The position numbers were made by a program, and so were the translations under genes. From NCBI RefSeq assembly GCF_023053635.1, contig NC_086182.1, positions 32,597,501 to 32,661,500 of the forward strand: DNA of 64,000 bases, given 5' to 3'. The DNA is from Elgaria multicarinata webbii. Taxonomy: Eukaryota > Chordata > Lepidosauria > Squamata > Anguidae. Shown piece by piece: positions 47,495 to 58,689 of the stretch; the first letter of the stretch is position 1; every line of letters starts with the position of its first letter. A model generated the notes under the pieces. The model was not told the origin of the DNA and ran no database searches. It saw only the letters and a list, made by a program, of their open reading frames with translations.

Positions 47495-50400
47495 AAGGGG
47501 CCTCAGGCACGCCCCTGATGCCCTTTGGCGGACGCTATCGGCTGTGCCACGCCCACTTCTCTAAGGACACAAACTCTGCGGGCCCGTGGGTCCAGGAGGG
47601 AGGTGATCGGGTAGCTGGTGACCGGAGTCAGCTCAGTCGAGAAGGGTTGATGAGACGTCTCGGAACTGTTTTAACCTTTACAAGCATCCTCTTCATTGCA
47701 GAATGGTCTCTCCGCTCCCTTTTTGTATACTTCTGGAATGTGTCAAACTCTCTTCCCGGAGCAGTATCCGTCAGAGGGAACGTGTCCCCGTTCACATCCT
47801 GCCTCTCCTCCCCACCCCAACCACCCCACGGACCGGATCTCTTGGGGGACGCTGTCTACAAGTGCAACGGATGTTTCTGATCCATTGGGGGAGTGGGAGG
47901 GGGGGACAGGAGATGCTGCAATCCATTTGGGCAGGGCCCGGGGTGGGTGGGGGAAGCGGGGGGGGCTGAGGGGGGCAGAGCAAGGGGTCTGCAACAGGTG
48001 AAGATGTCTTCTGCAAAGCACACTTTTGTAGCGCCGTTGTTTTCCGTGCCGTTTTTGACTTGCTTGCGGACATAACTGTAGCATGTGTATCAATATTAAG
48101 AAACTGGGAGATTTATTAGGAGTGTGTGCTGCACAAGGCTTTAAATGTTTACCATAACCGTAGCAATGGGGAATTTTGCATTTTCCCTCCTCTCCCTCCC
48201 TTTTTCTTGTGGTTCCTTAGGAGAAACCAAATGACAATCCATGAACTTTATTATTATTATTTTTGCAAAAGTTGTGGGCAGGAATGGAAGCAGAGAACAG
48301 AGAGATCAGTCCAGAGATGATTTCGTAGGGATAGAAGGCCTTGTGGGTCAGATGGGACAGGGTTTGAGCATCATAGCTGCCCTTGGAAAACCTGCAGCTT
48401 CTGTTGGGCCAGAGATACTTGGGAGGGCTGTGTTTATTCCATGATTTTGCTGGAGCACAAAATGTTGTGTTGGGCGTAGAATCTGGCTCCTGGAGTGGGG
48501 AAGATGGGCAGCTGGTATCCCACACAGTTCTTTTAACCCCCTCAATGATGATCAGAAGTAGAACAAAGCATATAAAAGAGTGAAAATTGCAGAAAATTAT
48601 GCAAAGTAAGAAAAAAAATATGCAAACTCAGCAATTTTGCATCCCTGTATGCAGGCTGTAGAATCCAGCTTTTACTTGGGGGCAAATTTTATTCAGTGTC
48701 TCAGTGCACCGAGTGAGTTTTATTCCCGACTTAAGCATGTGTAGTTTTGGGCTGTGCGAAAATCTTGGTGCGACCTTAGGCAAGAGACAGATGCAAGCGA
48801 GAATGGACACTCGTACCATAGAGTCACGAGCGGTCCTTCTAGGCACATTTCTCTTCTGTCTCTCATTGAACAGGTTTCGTAGATTTTTGAAGCACACGAT
48901 AAACCTGAGCGGCCTGTGTGGCCTGAGGAAATTCTAAGACACAAGTGTAGATGCCACAAGCAACGATGGCTTTGTCATACCAGTTGACGCTCCATGAGAA
49001 ACCATCAACTTTCCACAGAGGAAAAAGGTGCTTTTTAGATCTTTTGAGATTCTCAGTCCTTGTTGGAATTCCACATTTGGCAAGATGACGCCAAGCTGCT
49101 GCTGAGGTCCTTCACTCTCCTTTTACTGGGAGACCCTCTTTAAGTATTGAGACAATCAATAGTGTGCCATTACTCCCTCTCCTTTGCTGCCTTTTTAATC
49201 ATCTCTCTAGTATGTAAAAATTTGCAAAAGCACTGTGTACAGTCCTTTTTTTGCCAGCCTTGACGACAACCCTCAGAGGAGGTAGGCTGCAGTCATTCCC
49301 ATTTTAAAGACAGAAGGACTGAGGCTCAGATATGGGCGTAAGGTTATACAGTAGGTTCATCGCAGAGGTAAATCGGAACTCAGGTCCCTGGCCATCACTC
49401 CAACAAATCTATTGTTTTTTCTGAGAATTGTTAGTTCCTTTCAAGAGCCGAGCACTCTGTCAAAAAATCTAAGACGGACTAAAAACGTTTCATCCCTGGC
49501 TCCAGGATTTCCAGTCCTCCCCTTTCAAGTCTTCTGCTCTAGAAGCTGGAATTCAGCAAAGGAGGTATTTGCTATCACTGCACCTGCTTCCTGGGGAAAG
49601 CTTTACCTGTTGACTTTCTGCCTGTCGTTATGCAGCTGTTAAAGGCACAGGAATTCTACCAGGGGGAGAAAAAAAAATCTTTACCAGTGGTAAAGTTGGG
49701 TCATTTTAGATTCAGTGATATTGGTGGATGGGCTCTTTAGAGAGCAGTCGCCCACTTCAAAATGCAGCCAGCCAGTCCTGTTACATCTGGGGCTCTGCTT
49801 GCTCACTTTGGTGTGTGCCCCCCCCCCCGGTGCTTCTGCCCCAAAGCCCTACCCAGAAGGTTTCACAGGTAGCACCTGCTGGGGTGTTTTTTCCTTCCAC
49901 TTTGGCTCCGAATGGTCAGTAGGGACTTAATGGCAATAGATATACGCGAGAACTAACAGGATTGCAAATCTGTAGGCTGCTATATGAAGGTACCCTGCGA
50001 GTACAGCTAACTGCTGATTTGCAGATGTGAAGGAGAGGGGGACTTCTGGGGAATGTAGGTTTTATATTTATTTATCTGATTGTGCCTGCCTTGTGGTGCA
50101 CAGAGAGAGTGAAACAATATGTTCTCCTGGGCCAACTAGTGTTTGAAAGGCAAGCGGTTGAGGTCTGTCTCTCAGCTATTAATCAGGATGGAGAGATTAA
50201 TACTTCCTCTTTGGAGGTTGTGTGACACTGAAAACCAGTTGCTGTTGCCTTTCAAGCCCTGCTTGGTAGTTTGTGGGCTTGTTGAAAGTATCTGATTAGC
50301 CACTGTGGCGAAACAGAATGCTCAACTCGTTGAAGCTCTGGTCCTGTCCAGCCTGGCTGTTTTTTACATTCTTACGAGCCAATGCTGTGTAAGAGCGGCA
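47495..50400 (+). other. ABCG4: ABCG4 3' untranslated region and downstream flank
   Basis: The 3' untranslated region starts at 47495; its end is undetermined. I did not find a canonical AATAAA between the stop and 50683, so cleavage may use a variant signal. A G-rich tract lies at 47885-47990. An antisense MIR-like relic is at about 49200-49400. Near 49480-49660 there are blocks of the ACAGGCAGAAATTCAACAGG family in inverted form. Confidence 0.45.
49200..49400 (-). mobile_element. MIR-like CORE-SINE relic, antisense
   Basis: It reads ACAACCCTCAGAGGAGGTAG, TTCCCATTTTAAAGACAGAA, GACTGAGGCTCAGA and AATCGGAACTCAGGTCCCTG, the antisense MIR layout. Divergence is high. Confidence 0.55.
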
Positions 50401-50724
50401 TCACACTGGGGGACATTGTGTTTCCTTACCGTCGCTTCTCCGCCCATGTGTTTGTCCCTCATTACTTCCTCTTTTGAAAGAGGAAGTAAACAACGTGCAT
50501 GTGGGCCGTTTTGACCCCGCTGCTTCTCCTGCACAAAGCGGGAGAGAGCGGCAACGTCCGTCTTTAAAAATAACTCGGACTTCCTGGGGTGTTCTTTTGT
50601 GGCGCGAAGAAGGCTAGAAGGGGCGGAAGCAGACGATGTTGTGAGAGGGACTCGCGTGAAAACCCGTGAGTAACGAGCGTGCAATAAAACGCTTGTCTGA
50701 TGGAGCTGGAAGAGCCCAGTGTGA
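50401..50724. mobile_element. Probable DNA element with TCACACTGGG ends
   Basis: The 10-nt end TCACACTGGG at 50401 has its exact complement at 50715-50724. Inside is a palindrome ATTACTTCCTCTTTTGAAAG with its complement, and GC-rich, CpG-containing arms. The AATAAA at 50683 lies within it. No transposase frame is present. Confidence 0.5.
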
Positions 50725-51469
50725 CTTGCAAGCTTGCATCCGGTGCTCTAAATCTTTACGCCATCTTGTTTGGTTCGTCCTGTGAGTTTGGTTCTAGGTA
50801 CTAGTGCAGGCACTACGAGAGACTGACGGACCAGCAATGCTTTTACTTTCCCCTGCAGTCTTAGGTGGGTGGTGGGCTGTAGGGATCCTCTGGGGGCTCC
50901 CTTCCTTCTCTACCTCTTGCACTTGGGAAGACGGAAGACCCTTCTCAAGGGGATGCCCCCAACCTGTGCCTCTCCCACTTCGCCTGCATTTCTCTGGGTG
51001 AGGGAGGACGGAGATCACTGCTGTTCTGCCGTAGCAATATCGGCCCCCGCCCTTTGCCAACACAACCACGACTGAACCCCCACAGCCAGCATCCCTTCCC
51101 CCATAAGTGTCTACCCTTGTGACAAAGGCTAACAAGCCTTTGGGTTGCTTTTCAGTTATTTGGTGGTGGGACACGAACCAAAGAGGCCCGGCATCCCAAA
51201 GGCGCGTCTTCTGTTTCACACCAGAAGGGGCGGATGTGATGCACTTTACGAGGGCCTGTTCATTTATTTATTCTTGGAAGGGCGGGGAGGAAGAGCCCGA
51301 GTTCCCAAACTGCACTTTTAATTTCTTTAGGCTGCTAGAAATGAATCGTTTCTATTTGTAAGGTAGATTTTGGAGGAGGGGGGCCGGCTTCGGAGCAGGA
51401 GTATTGGAGAGGCGTGCTTTGCAACCCCTGTGGGAGCATTGTTTGAGCTCAGGCCAGTGTTCGAAGTAA
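50725..51469. other. Downstream flank, nothing recognised
   Basis: Neither exons nor repeats could be assigned. Short open frames on both strands lack similarity to families I know. Confidence 0.5.
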
Positions 51470-51640
51470 GCCTGTGTGCACCCGTTGCTGGGGAACATGG
51501 GTGGGAGGGTGCTGTTGCACCATGTCCTGCTTTGTTGTTCCCTGGCCGACGGTTGGTTGTCCACTGTGTGAACAGAGTGCTGGACTAGGTGGACTCTTGG
51601 TCTGATCCAGCAGGGCTCTTCTGATGTTCTTATGCCCACT
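51470..51640 (+). mobile_element. CR1-type LINE 3' end
   Basis: CCCGTTGCTGGGGAACATGG, GTGCTGTTGCACCATGTCC and TGATCCAGCAGGGCTCTTCT, then GATGTTCTTATG at the end. Only the last 170 bp are present. Confidence 0.8.
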
Positions 51641-52030
51641 AGAAGGGGGCGGCCCCCTGGAAGAGTGCTTTTCTCCTAGCACTGGGAAATGGAGAGGCGA
51701 GATAGCTTTCCATTTCAAAAGAGGCAGAGGGACAAAGTTGCTTTCCATTTTTAATCGAGACGAATAGTTTGCCCTCTTGCTAAGGTGCAGTGTGGATGTG
51801 CAATCATTTCCTGGTCTTGTTTATCCTCCTATCGTTTCCATTTTACAGATCTGGAAACTAATGTCATATATGTACTGGTGAATGAATTTAGAAATAGTTG
51901 CCTTCTGAGATTTCAAACCTGCATTCTCAGCCAGGGCTGGAGACAACAGGGTGCTGGACTACGAGGGGCCATGGTCCAATCCAGAAAGACCATTTTTATG
52001 ACTTCTTAGATGGGGGCGGGGACTCTATCC

Positions 52031-52135
52031 CAGCCTTCCCCAACCTGGTGCCCTCCGCATAGGTTGGACTACAACTCCCATCATATGTGGCTGGGGATGA
52101 TGTGATTTGTAGTGCAACCCATTGGAGGCTGCCTT
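52031..52135. mobile_element. Palindromic MITE (family of 815-940)
   Basis: CAGCCTTCCCCAACCTGGTG starts it. GTTGGACTACAACTCCCATC recurs inverted as GATTTGTAGTGCAACCC. The right end is decayed. Confidence 0.75.
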
Positions 52136-52488
52136 ACCTTTTAACCTCCCTGATTATGAGTGCAACCTTTTAAGTGTTAGCAGCGGGACATGAACCAAAG
52201 GTAGCCGAAAGCTACAAATGCAGTAAGTAGGAAAAGCGATGTAGCCAAACGCTGTAGTACCAAGATGTTGAGGGGGATGTCGGTTCCTTGAGAGGCTTGT
52301 CTCGGGAGGGAATCCTTGGCTTATCTGGGATCGCCCCCTCCTCCCCGGGCCCGTTAAGAAATTATTCAACGTGGAAATAAATGCAGGAGGTTCCTACAAA
52401 AAGCCATCCTTATGATTCCCCCACCCCATCCAAAGAGCGAGTGAATAAACGCAAGATGCAATTGGTGCGCGGCGACCCCTCCTTCCAC

Positions 52489-52506
52489 ACACACACACAC
52501 ACACAC
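52489..52506 (+). repeat. (AC)9 microsatellite
   Basis: A short AC run. Confidence 0.9.
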
Positions 52507-53130
52507 AAAGCGGATCTACAATCCTAACCATTGGTGCTAAGACTGAGGAAACCGGGGTGCACGAGGGAAGTGAGGCCAAGTGGTCATCCCAGCCCCCCCA
52601 CCCTCCAAAGTCAGGCAATAAAAAAAATAGGGTTTTCTTTTCCATTCTGTGTAAATCAGATCGGACCAGTTCTGCTGCTTTCCACGGCGGGTGTCTTCCT
52701 AGGAAGTGGTGCAGCCCTGGCATCCATCGTTTCGGTAACTGTGCATGTCTGGGAATAAGCGAAGACAGTTTCTGCTTCCCTTGCATCTCTGTTTTTGGTG
52801 TTTATCTCTGTAGGTGGAATCCTTGTGGGACGGTATGTGTGTATGTATGTGTGTGCGCGTGTGTGAATGACTTTGAGAGTACTGGAACCAAAATGAGCCG
52901 TCTCCATTTCCGTGGCTCCTTCATAGCAAGAGATCTTGCCATTATCATTTTGGTGTTGTTCTTAAGACGGCACCTCATGTCAAAATTGGAAGCAAGAGAT
53001 AACTTAACAACACAATATCCTAGGCCTGCTTGCTCAGAAGTAAGTCCTACTGTGTTAATGGGTTGGCTCCCTGGGGTTGCATCCATTTACAACGCAATCC
53101 TAAACCGGTTTACTCAGAAATAAGTTGCAG
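52507..53130. other. Downstream flank with one common amniote repeat
   Basis: Near 52990-53125 phrases AAGTAAGTCCTACTGTGTTA and GCAATCCTAAACCGGTTTAC belong to a dispersed family also seen at 22955-23045. The rest is unassigned. Confidence 0.45.
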
Positions 53131-53236
53131 TGCTGGGAAACCTGGTGTCCTTGAGATGTTCTTGGACTGTAACCCCCATCATGTTGGCAGGGGCTGATGG
53201 GAGCTGCATCAAAGACCACAAGTTCCCCGTCACTAT
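53131..53236. mobile_element. Palindromic MITE (family of 815-940), old
   Basis: GGGAAACCTGGTGTCCTTGA and TGGACTGTAACCCCCATCAT have decayed complements GCTGATGGGAGCTGCATCAA and ACAAGTTCCCCGTC. Confidence 0.6.
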
Positions 53237-54440
53237 GCAGTGAGTTCAGCTGAAGTTACTCCCGAGGAAGTGTGCTTAGGACTGCACCTTAATATTTTTT
53301 TCACAACTCTGCCTGGCACCCTTGGGTGCCTCTCAATCATTTCCCAAAAGAAGTGTTGGAGGGTGTGCCATTTTCCATTTTGAGCTGAGTTCAATAGAAG
53401 CTGCTAAATTCGGTCAAAGGGCTCTCAAATCCCCTCCCTGTGGTTCTGTGTCTGTCTGTCTTTTTGTTTGTTTTCTGTTTTAATTAAGGAAAAGAAAAAC
53501 CACAATATGGAAAAAGCCAATCGCTCTTCCCTTTGAGAGTTTTCCATGATCACACAAGGTTGGAGGAGGAAGCGGGGACCCATTTAGAGGTCTCCGAAAC
53601 AGACGTCTGGGTTGAGAACGTCTAGATTTCCCAAGCCTGGCGGTGGGCTTTTAATGTAGGGTCGGAGCGGCTTGTGACAGCTGCCGATGTGGCTGGTCTT
53701 TGCTGTTCGTTTCAAGTGTTCATTTGAGGCCTGCTGTATACGGATGGATTTCACACATTAATAAAACCTATATTTATACTGTATCTCTCTCTCTCTCTCT
53801 CTTGTTTCTGGGGGCCTGCGAAAACTGCATGAGGGCGAAAAAGTCTTGTTGGTTGGGTGGCCAACGAAACATAAAAAGCATCATCACAAAAGAGGGCAGA
53901 AAAGGAGGCATGTTTGCCCAAAATGTGCTAATCTGTATGCAGAGATGCAAATTTGGAAATAATTGTTATAATATAGCTAGAAAAATAATACATCACAGCG
54001 GAGAGGAGAAGACTGGGACGTGCTGTGTCCCTGCCTCTGTGGTCTGCTGTCCAGGGGTCACTGATGAGGAACTTCAACGCCGGTTTACTCTCCCTTAATC
54101 TTTAAACCACACTTGGACCAGACAACCCTTTAAGTAGAGCGCGCCTTCAAATAGAGGACTGTATTCTGACAACTCTTCAGAAAGAGAGCTGACCTCTGTA
54201 AAGCGGGACATATGGCCACCCTACGTTCTTGGATCCATTATTTGTATATCCAAATAGCACACCCTGCAGAGGAAGAGTCCTCTTTTTGTACCCCTATTCT
54301 CAAATTGAGGATCACTTCTTGAGCCCCCACCCCACCCCCATTATACCAGGGGTGTACAACCTATTGCCCAGAGGGGCACATGGCACACACCCTGGCCTTA
54401 TCTACTCCGTGGCTTTCAATACTGCCTTCCTTGTATCATC
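53237..54440. other. Downstream flank, mostly unrecognised
   Basis: A CT run lies near 53783-53804. Around 54195-54225 the words GGGACATATGGCCACCCTAC resemble the terminus of the hAT-like MITE family, but no partner end was found. Confidence 0.4.
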
Positions 54441-54697
54441 GGAATAACGGGCTCAAGTTACAGGAAGTCAGATTCCGGCTGGACATCAGGAAAAACTTCC
54501 TGACTGTTAGAGCAGTACGACAATGGAACCAGTTCCCTAGGGAGGTTGTGGGCTCTCCCACACTAGAGGCCTCCAAGAGGCAGCTGGACAGCCATCTGTC
54601 AGGGATGCTTTAGGGTGGATTCCTGCACTGAGCAGGAGGTTAGACTTGATGGCCTTTTAGGCCCCTTCCAACTCTACTATTCTATGTTTCTATGATC
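54441..54697 (+). mobile_element. CR1 LINE 3' end, sense
   Basis: It codes for [20 protein letters not shown] and [20 protein letters not shown], then a stop, followed by CCCCTTCCAACTCTACTATT and an octamer-type end. It is 5' truncated. Confidence 0.9.
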
Positions 54698-54745
54698 GTA
54701 GTGATTCTTATTCTTATTATAGCAAAATGAAACCACCTCTCTGTG

Positions 54746-54971
54746 GGCCTGTTCAGAAGACACCTTAAACCCTGCTGGTTAAGGCTTTCGGCTAAGCAGC
54801 AGGGTTTAAGGCGTCGTGTGTGATGCGTTTTGCCACTCACTCTCCCCAGGGTTAGCTGCTCAAATCATGGCTTAAAGTGTTGTGTGTGACAGCACGGCTT
54901 GTGGTTAGTGCTAACCCCAGAGAACCGCAGTTTCGCTACCTGCAGAGCCTGAAGTGTTGTCTGAACAGGCC
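54746..54971. mobile_element. Palindromic element with GGCCTGTTCAGA ends
   Basis: The left end GGCCTGTTCAGAAGACACCT and the right end GTGTTGTCTGAACAGGCC are near-complements. GCAGCAGGGTTTAAGGCGTC and the start AAACCCTGCTGG are inner inverted blocks. There is no frame. Confidence 0.65.
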
Positions 54972-55894
54972 TGGGTGGCGGGGAACTGCACAGAAATCTA
55001 CTTATGAAAGACGGACCGGCTGTGTTGCATTTCTGCCCTATTAGTCACTTCTTACTGAGATTTCCTCCCTTTGGTCCAAAATACATCACTGCTGCTTGTG
55101 TGTATTTCCTGAGAGAGGAACTGCAGGGAAACAGGGGAGCGGACCAGGGTGGAGAATACGGCCACTTCTTCCAAATTCTGGAGTGATTCACATGTGTGTG
55201 GGTATGTTCTTAAGCGGTGAATCAATACAAGGTTACTTTTAAAAAGCACTTTGGGTGTGTCAAATCAGCCTAGCAAACGTTCCAAGATGTGCGTGGAATT
55301 GGAGCTGCCCACCAAATCCAGCCCCCAAATCAACTTCCCCTGCCTCACCCCCAAGGCCCGAGCAAAACTTTTATGAAATGCAATGTTATACTTTTTTTTC
55401 ACTTTGAAGGAAAAAGCAGCAGCGTTTGTTCTTGCGTTTGCTGTGTACATCTTGCAGGCACATACTCAAGAAGCAAAAACTGCTTTGAGCGATGGTCTTT
55501 TAGGAACTGCGTTCATTCCTAATTCCATCTCACCCCAACTGATGCTGTGTCATAGCATCTTGGGTCCTTCCCTTCCTGTAGGAAGTCAGCTCTATCCCTG
55601 ATCAAGCCTGTCTTAATTATGGGCAAAACCAGAACAGCTGGAACACAATCCCTTCTGAAGGTATGATTTCACCCAGAGTGGTTTTGCAACTTCAGAGTGT
55701 TGCAATGCAAACGCCGTCCAGGCCTACGGGTGAGGTGAGATGCAGTGAGCTTTCTGGGCTGAAACTGACATACCAAATCAAATCACCAAGGGACCAACAA
55801 CGCATGTAAGAATCTCTTTACCATGTCTCCTTCCAGGCTCTGCAAACCACGTGGTGCCCAGTCTTAGCCTCTACTGATCTTATTTATTTATTTA
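54972..55894. other. Downstream flank, nothing recognised
   Basis: No exon or repeat family could be assigned. Open frames below 80 codons only. Confidence 0.5.
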
Positions 55895-56080
55895 TTTAGA
55901 ATAATTATATACCGCTCCCCATGGAAAATTTCGGAGCGGTGTACAATGTAAAATGAAAATAAAAACAGTTAAAACAAAATTTAAAAGAAGCAATAACATT
56001 AATCCAAGGCTGCATGTTAGAGAAAGGCTTCTTGGAATAAAGACGTTTTCAGGAGGCGCCGAAAGGAGTACAAGGTTGAT
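55895..56080 (-). mobile_element. L2-type LINE tail, antisense
   Basis: TATTTATTTATTTATTTAGA, TATATACCGCTCCCCATGGA, GGAGCGGTGTACAATG and an A-rich 3' untranslated stretch, ending near the TTTTCAGGAGGCGCCGAAAG coding remnant. Confidence 0.65.
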
Positions 56081-56276
56081 CTTGTGTGTTTATTAACTAG
56101 CATTGGTCTTTCAATAACCATTTTTCTGAATGATTCACAGCACATACAAATGCAGTCAATTAAACCAAAGTGGCAGGATCCTGCTAACTCAATATCCAGG
56201 GCTTTGTTCTCTTCTTTCCACTTGTACTAAGGACAAGAGGGTTGCAGGCCAAGTAGCACCAATTTAACCATAACGG

Positions 56277-56606
56277 TAGCGTGGCCTTATGAAAAGGAGG
56301 ACAGGGCTCCTGCATTTTTAACAGTTGCGTAGAAAAGGGAATTTCTGCAGGTGTCATTGGTATGCATGCAGCACCTGGTGAAATTCCCTCTCCATCACAA
56401 CAGTTACAGCTGCAGGAGCTCTGCCATCATTAGCTAGAGCGACCAGATACAAACCTCCTGTAATCTCCTGTGGCTTTAACTGTTGTGATGATGAGGAAAT
56501 TTCACCAGGTGCCACATACATACAAATGACACCTGCTGAAATTCCCTTTTCTACACAACTATTAAAGATACAGGAGCCCTGTCCTCCTTTTCATATGGTC
56601 ACCCTA
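56277..56606. mobile_element. hAT-like MITE, third copy
   Basis: The ends TAGCGTGGCCTTATGAAAAG and CATATGGTCACCCTA enclose the same paired blocks as 6347-6665. Flanks CATAACGG (56269-56276) and ACTAACGG (56607-56614) agree at six of eight positions, a decayed 8-bp duplication. This is the oldest-looking of the three. Confidence 0.85.
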
Positions 56607-56649
56607 ACTAACGGTGAAACCTCCATATTCAGGAGTAGTCTATACGATC

Positions 56650-57230
56650 ATTCCGAACTGGATGTTTGTTTATTAAATCATTTCTTACCTGCTTTTCATG
56701 ATAAAATAATCCCAAAGTAGACTACAAGCAATAAAATGCAGAATAATACATTGTTGACGATGACGACAACAAAAATCCAACTGGGGAGACCAGGAACAGA
56801 TAACAGTTTTCATGATGTAGCAAAAGAATAGAACGGAAAATGTAATCCAAAGCCTGAGAAAGCAAGTAGATGTTCTGCTAGCACAAAAAGCTTTTAAGTC
56901 TTGGCACTGCTTTTAAATAAGTTGTGTTGCCTTTTCGGAAAATGTTCTCTCTTGGGTCGCTGTGTTATCAAACACCAGGAAAGTACAGCACCGTTAGGAC
57001 ATCCTCACTCAATCTTAATATCCAGAAAAGTACCTAAGGAGAAAGTGCTCCATCAGGTAGCCGGGTCCTAAGCTGTGTAGGGCTTTATATGTCTGCATTC
57101 GTACCACCGGGACAAACAGCAGGAGACACCTGTCTCAGACGTACCTTGCTTAGGATGCACCTTGGAGCATCTGTCTGACCATAGCTGGAAGCAAAGAGTT
57201 ATTATTGTTATTTAATAGATCTATATCCTG
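56650..57230 (-). mobile_element. LINE 3' region, antisense, decayed (L2-type)
   Basis: CTTACCTGCTTTTCATGATA and AAGCAATAAAATGCAGAATA mark the untranslated part. CCTAAGCTGTGTAGGGCTTT is the complement of the KALNSLG-type coding motif. No open frame remains. Confidence 0.45.
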
Positions 57231-57466
57231 TTGAACATATTTAAAAATATCTCTTTAAAAAAATCCCAGGTAGTTCAAAATGCATTACAATATACATAAA
57301 AGTTGCTAAAAAGTTTATATAAAGCTTTAGTTAAAGCATTAATATCAATTAATACCAATACAACACCATAATTGCATAACAGGCTGGGCAGCAAAAAGAA
57401 ACTTACACCATGTTTGCATTCACTCAGAGAAGGCTGGAGTCAATGGGCTAGGGTGACCTTTGGTCT

Positions 57467-57511
57467 CAGGGCCGGTGCCAGACTATTTTGCGCCCTAGGC
57501 AAGGTGAGCTA

Positions 57512-57557
<46 letters not shown>

Positions 57558-58107
57558 CCAACTTTGAATTTTAAGAACATTTGTTTCCTGGAAAAAATAA
57601 GAAGCACAAAACTTGAAACTGCTAAATTTATTTTAGAGTGCAAGAAATACGTCATGCCAATTATAGCAAACAAATTGGAAAAGAACATCTATGGGTCTAA
57701 AATGCATTATTTAATAGGAATATCACCTCCAAATCATCCCCCCAACTCACACGAGCACGCACACACACATACTCAGCATCGCTCACTCCAAACAAACACG
57801 CATGAACACATGCATTCACTCAAAGACCCCGTGCACCCCATTCACCCATACATTCTCTCTCTCTCTCTCTTCCGGGCGCGTTCCAGAAGTCCAAACGTGG
57901 AGCCGCCCCACCCCCACCCCAGCGTCCCTGGCTTCATTTCGTCTGGGCAGGCGCAGGGCGCCGTCTTGCACGCCCAGGCCCAGCTGAATCCTCAGGCCGG
58001 GCCGGCTCACAGCCATCGCGCATGAGTGCTGCACTGTGCCCAGTGCCCCTCTTAGCTTGGCACTCCAGGCGGCCACCTGAGTGGCCTCTATGGTAGCACC
58101 GGCCCTG
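57467..58107. mobile_element. hAT-like non-autonomous element, 641 bp
   Basis: Perfect 12-bp terminal inverted repeats CAGGGCCGGTGC (57467-57478) and GCACCGGCCCTG (58096-58107), with the CAGGG start usual for hAT. Flanks TTTGGTCT and TTTGGTGA form an 8-bp duplication with two differences. The inside holds a CA repeat (57510-57556), CACACAC-rich stretches, a CT run and a GC-rich end, but no transposase. The 217-codon frame from 57372 is composition-driven. Confidence 0.8.
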
Positions 58108-58179
58108 TTTGGTGACATCCCATAATTGCTGGTGGCACAGGTCAAAACACAGCCACAACGTAAGAAGGGAACTGGGAAA

Positions 58180-58375
58180 GGCTGTGGGTCAGGAGAACCC
58201 CAGATTTGCATACAGGATATCTCAGGTTTGATCCCTGACATCTCCAGGTGTTGCTGGAAAAACTCCTGCCTGAAACCCCGGAGAGCATCGCTGCTGCCAG
58301 TCAGTGCTGACAATACTGGGCTTGATGGACCAAAAGCCTGACTCAGTTAAAAGCAGTTTCCTACGTCCATCCCTT
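58180..58375 (+). mobile_element. tRNA-Ala-like SINE, sense, second copy
   Basis: TTTGCATACAGGATATCTCA, GGTTTGATCCCTGACATCTC, CAGTCAGTGCTGACAATACT and GCCTGACTCAG match the 37708-38265 copy in order. It is uninterrupted, but its head is decayed. Confidence 0.75.
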
Positions 58376-58424
58376 GTGCAGGATCTACTGGGATCCCCAT
58401 GCTGGAGCACAAGGTAAGTCTAAT

Positions 58425-58652
58425 AAATAAAGCAGCCGTCTTCAAATATCTGCAAGGCTGCGATGCAGAAGACGGAGCAGACCTGGCCGCTGTGGCATCA
58501 AAGGGCAGGACTGGAACCAAAGGTTGGAAGAGGCAGGAAAGCAGATTTCAGCTAAACGTCAGAGAAATGTCCTAATGGTAAGAATTTGGTGAAAGTGGCA
58601 CAGGGCTGCCTCAGGCGGTGGTGTGTATGATGTGGCTTTCTTCACTGGAGGT
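58425..58652 (+). mobile_element. Old CR1 fragment, sense
   Basis: CTTCAAATATCTGCAAGGCT, GATGCAGAAGACGGAGCAGA and TCAGCTAAACGTCAGAGAAA follow the CR1 coding end, but with a different and more diverged sequence than the other CR1 copies. Confidence 0.55.
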
Positions 58653-58654
58653 AT

Positions 58655-58689
<35 letters not shown>

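Noticed and set aside
57372-58025. 217-codon plus-strand frame
   Set aside because: It runs through CA repeats and a GC-rich block inside a DNA transposon and overlaps its left end; histidine/threonine runs reflect the microsatellite.
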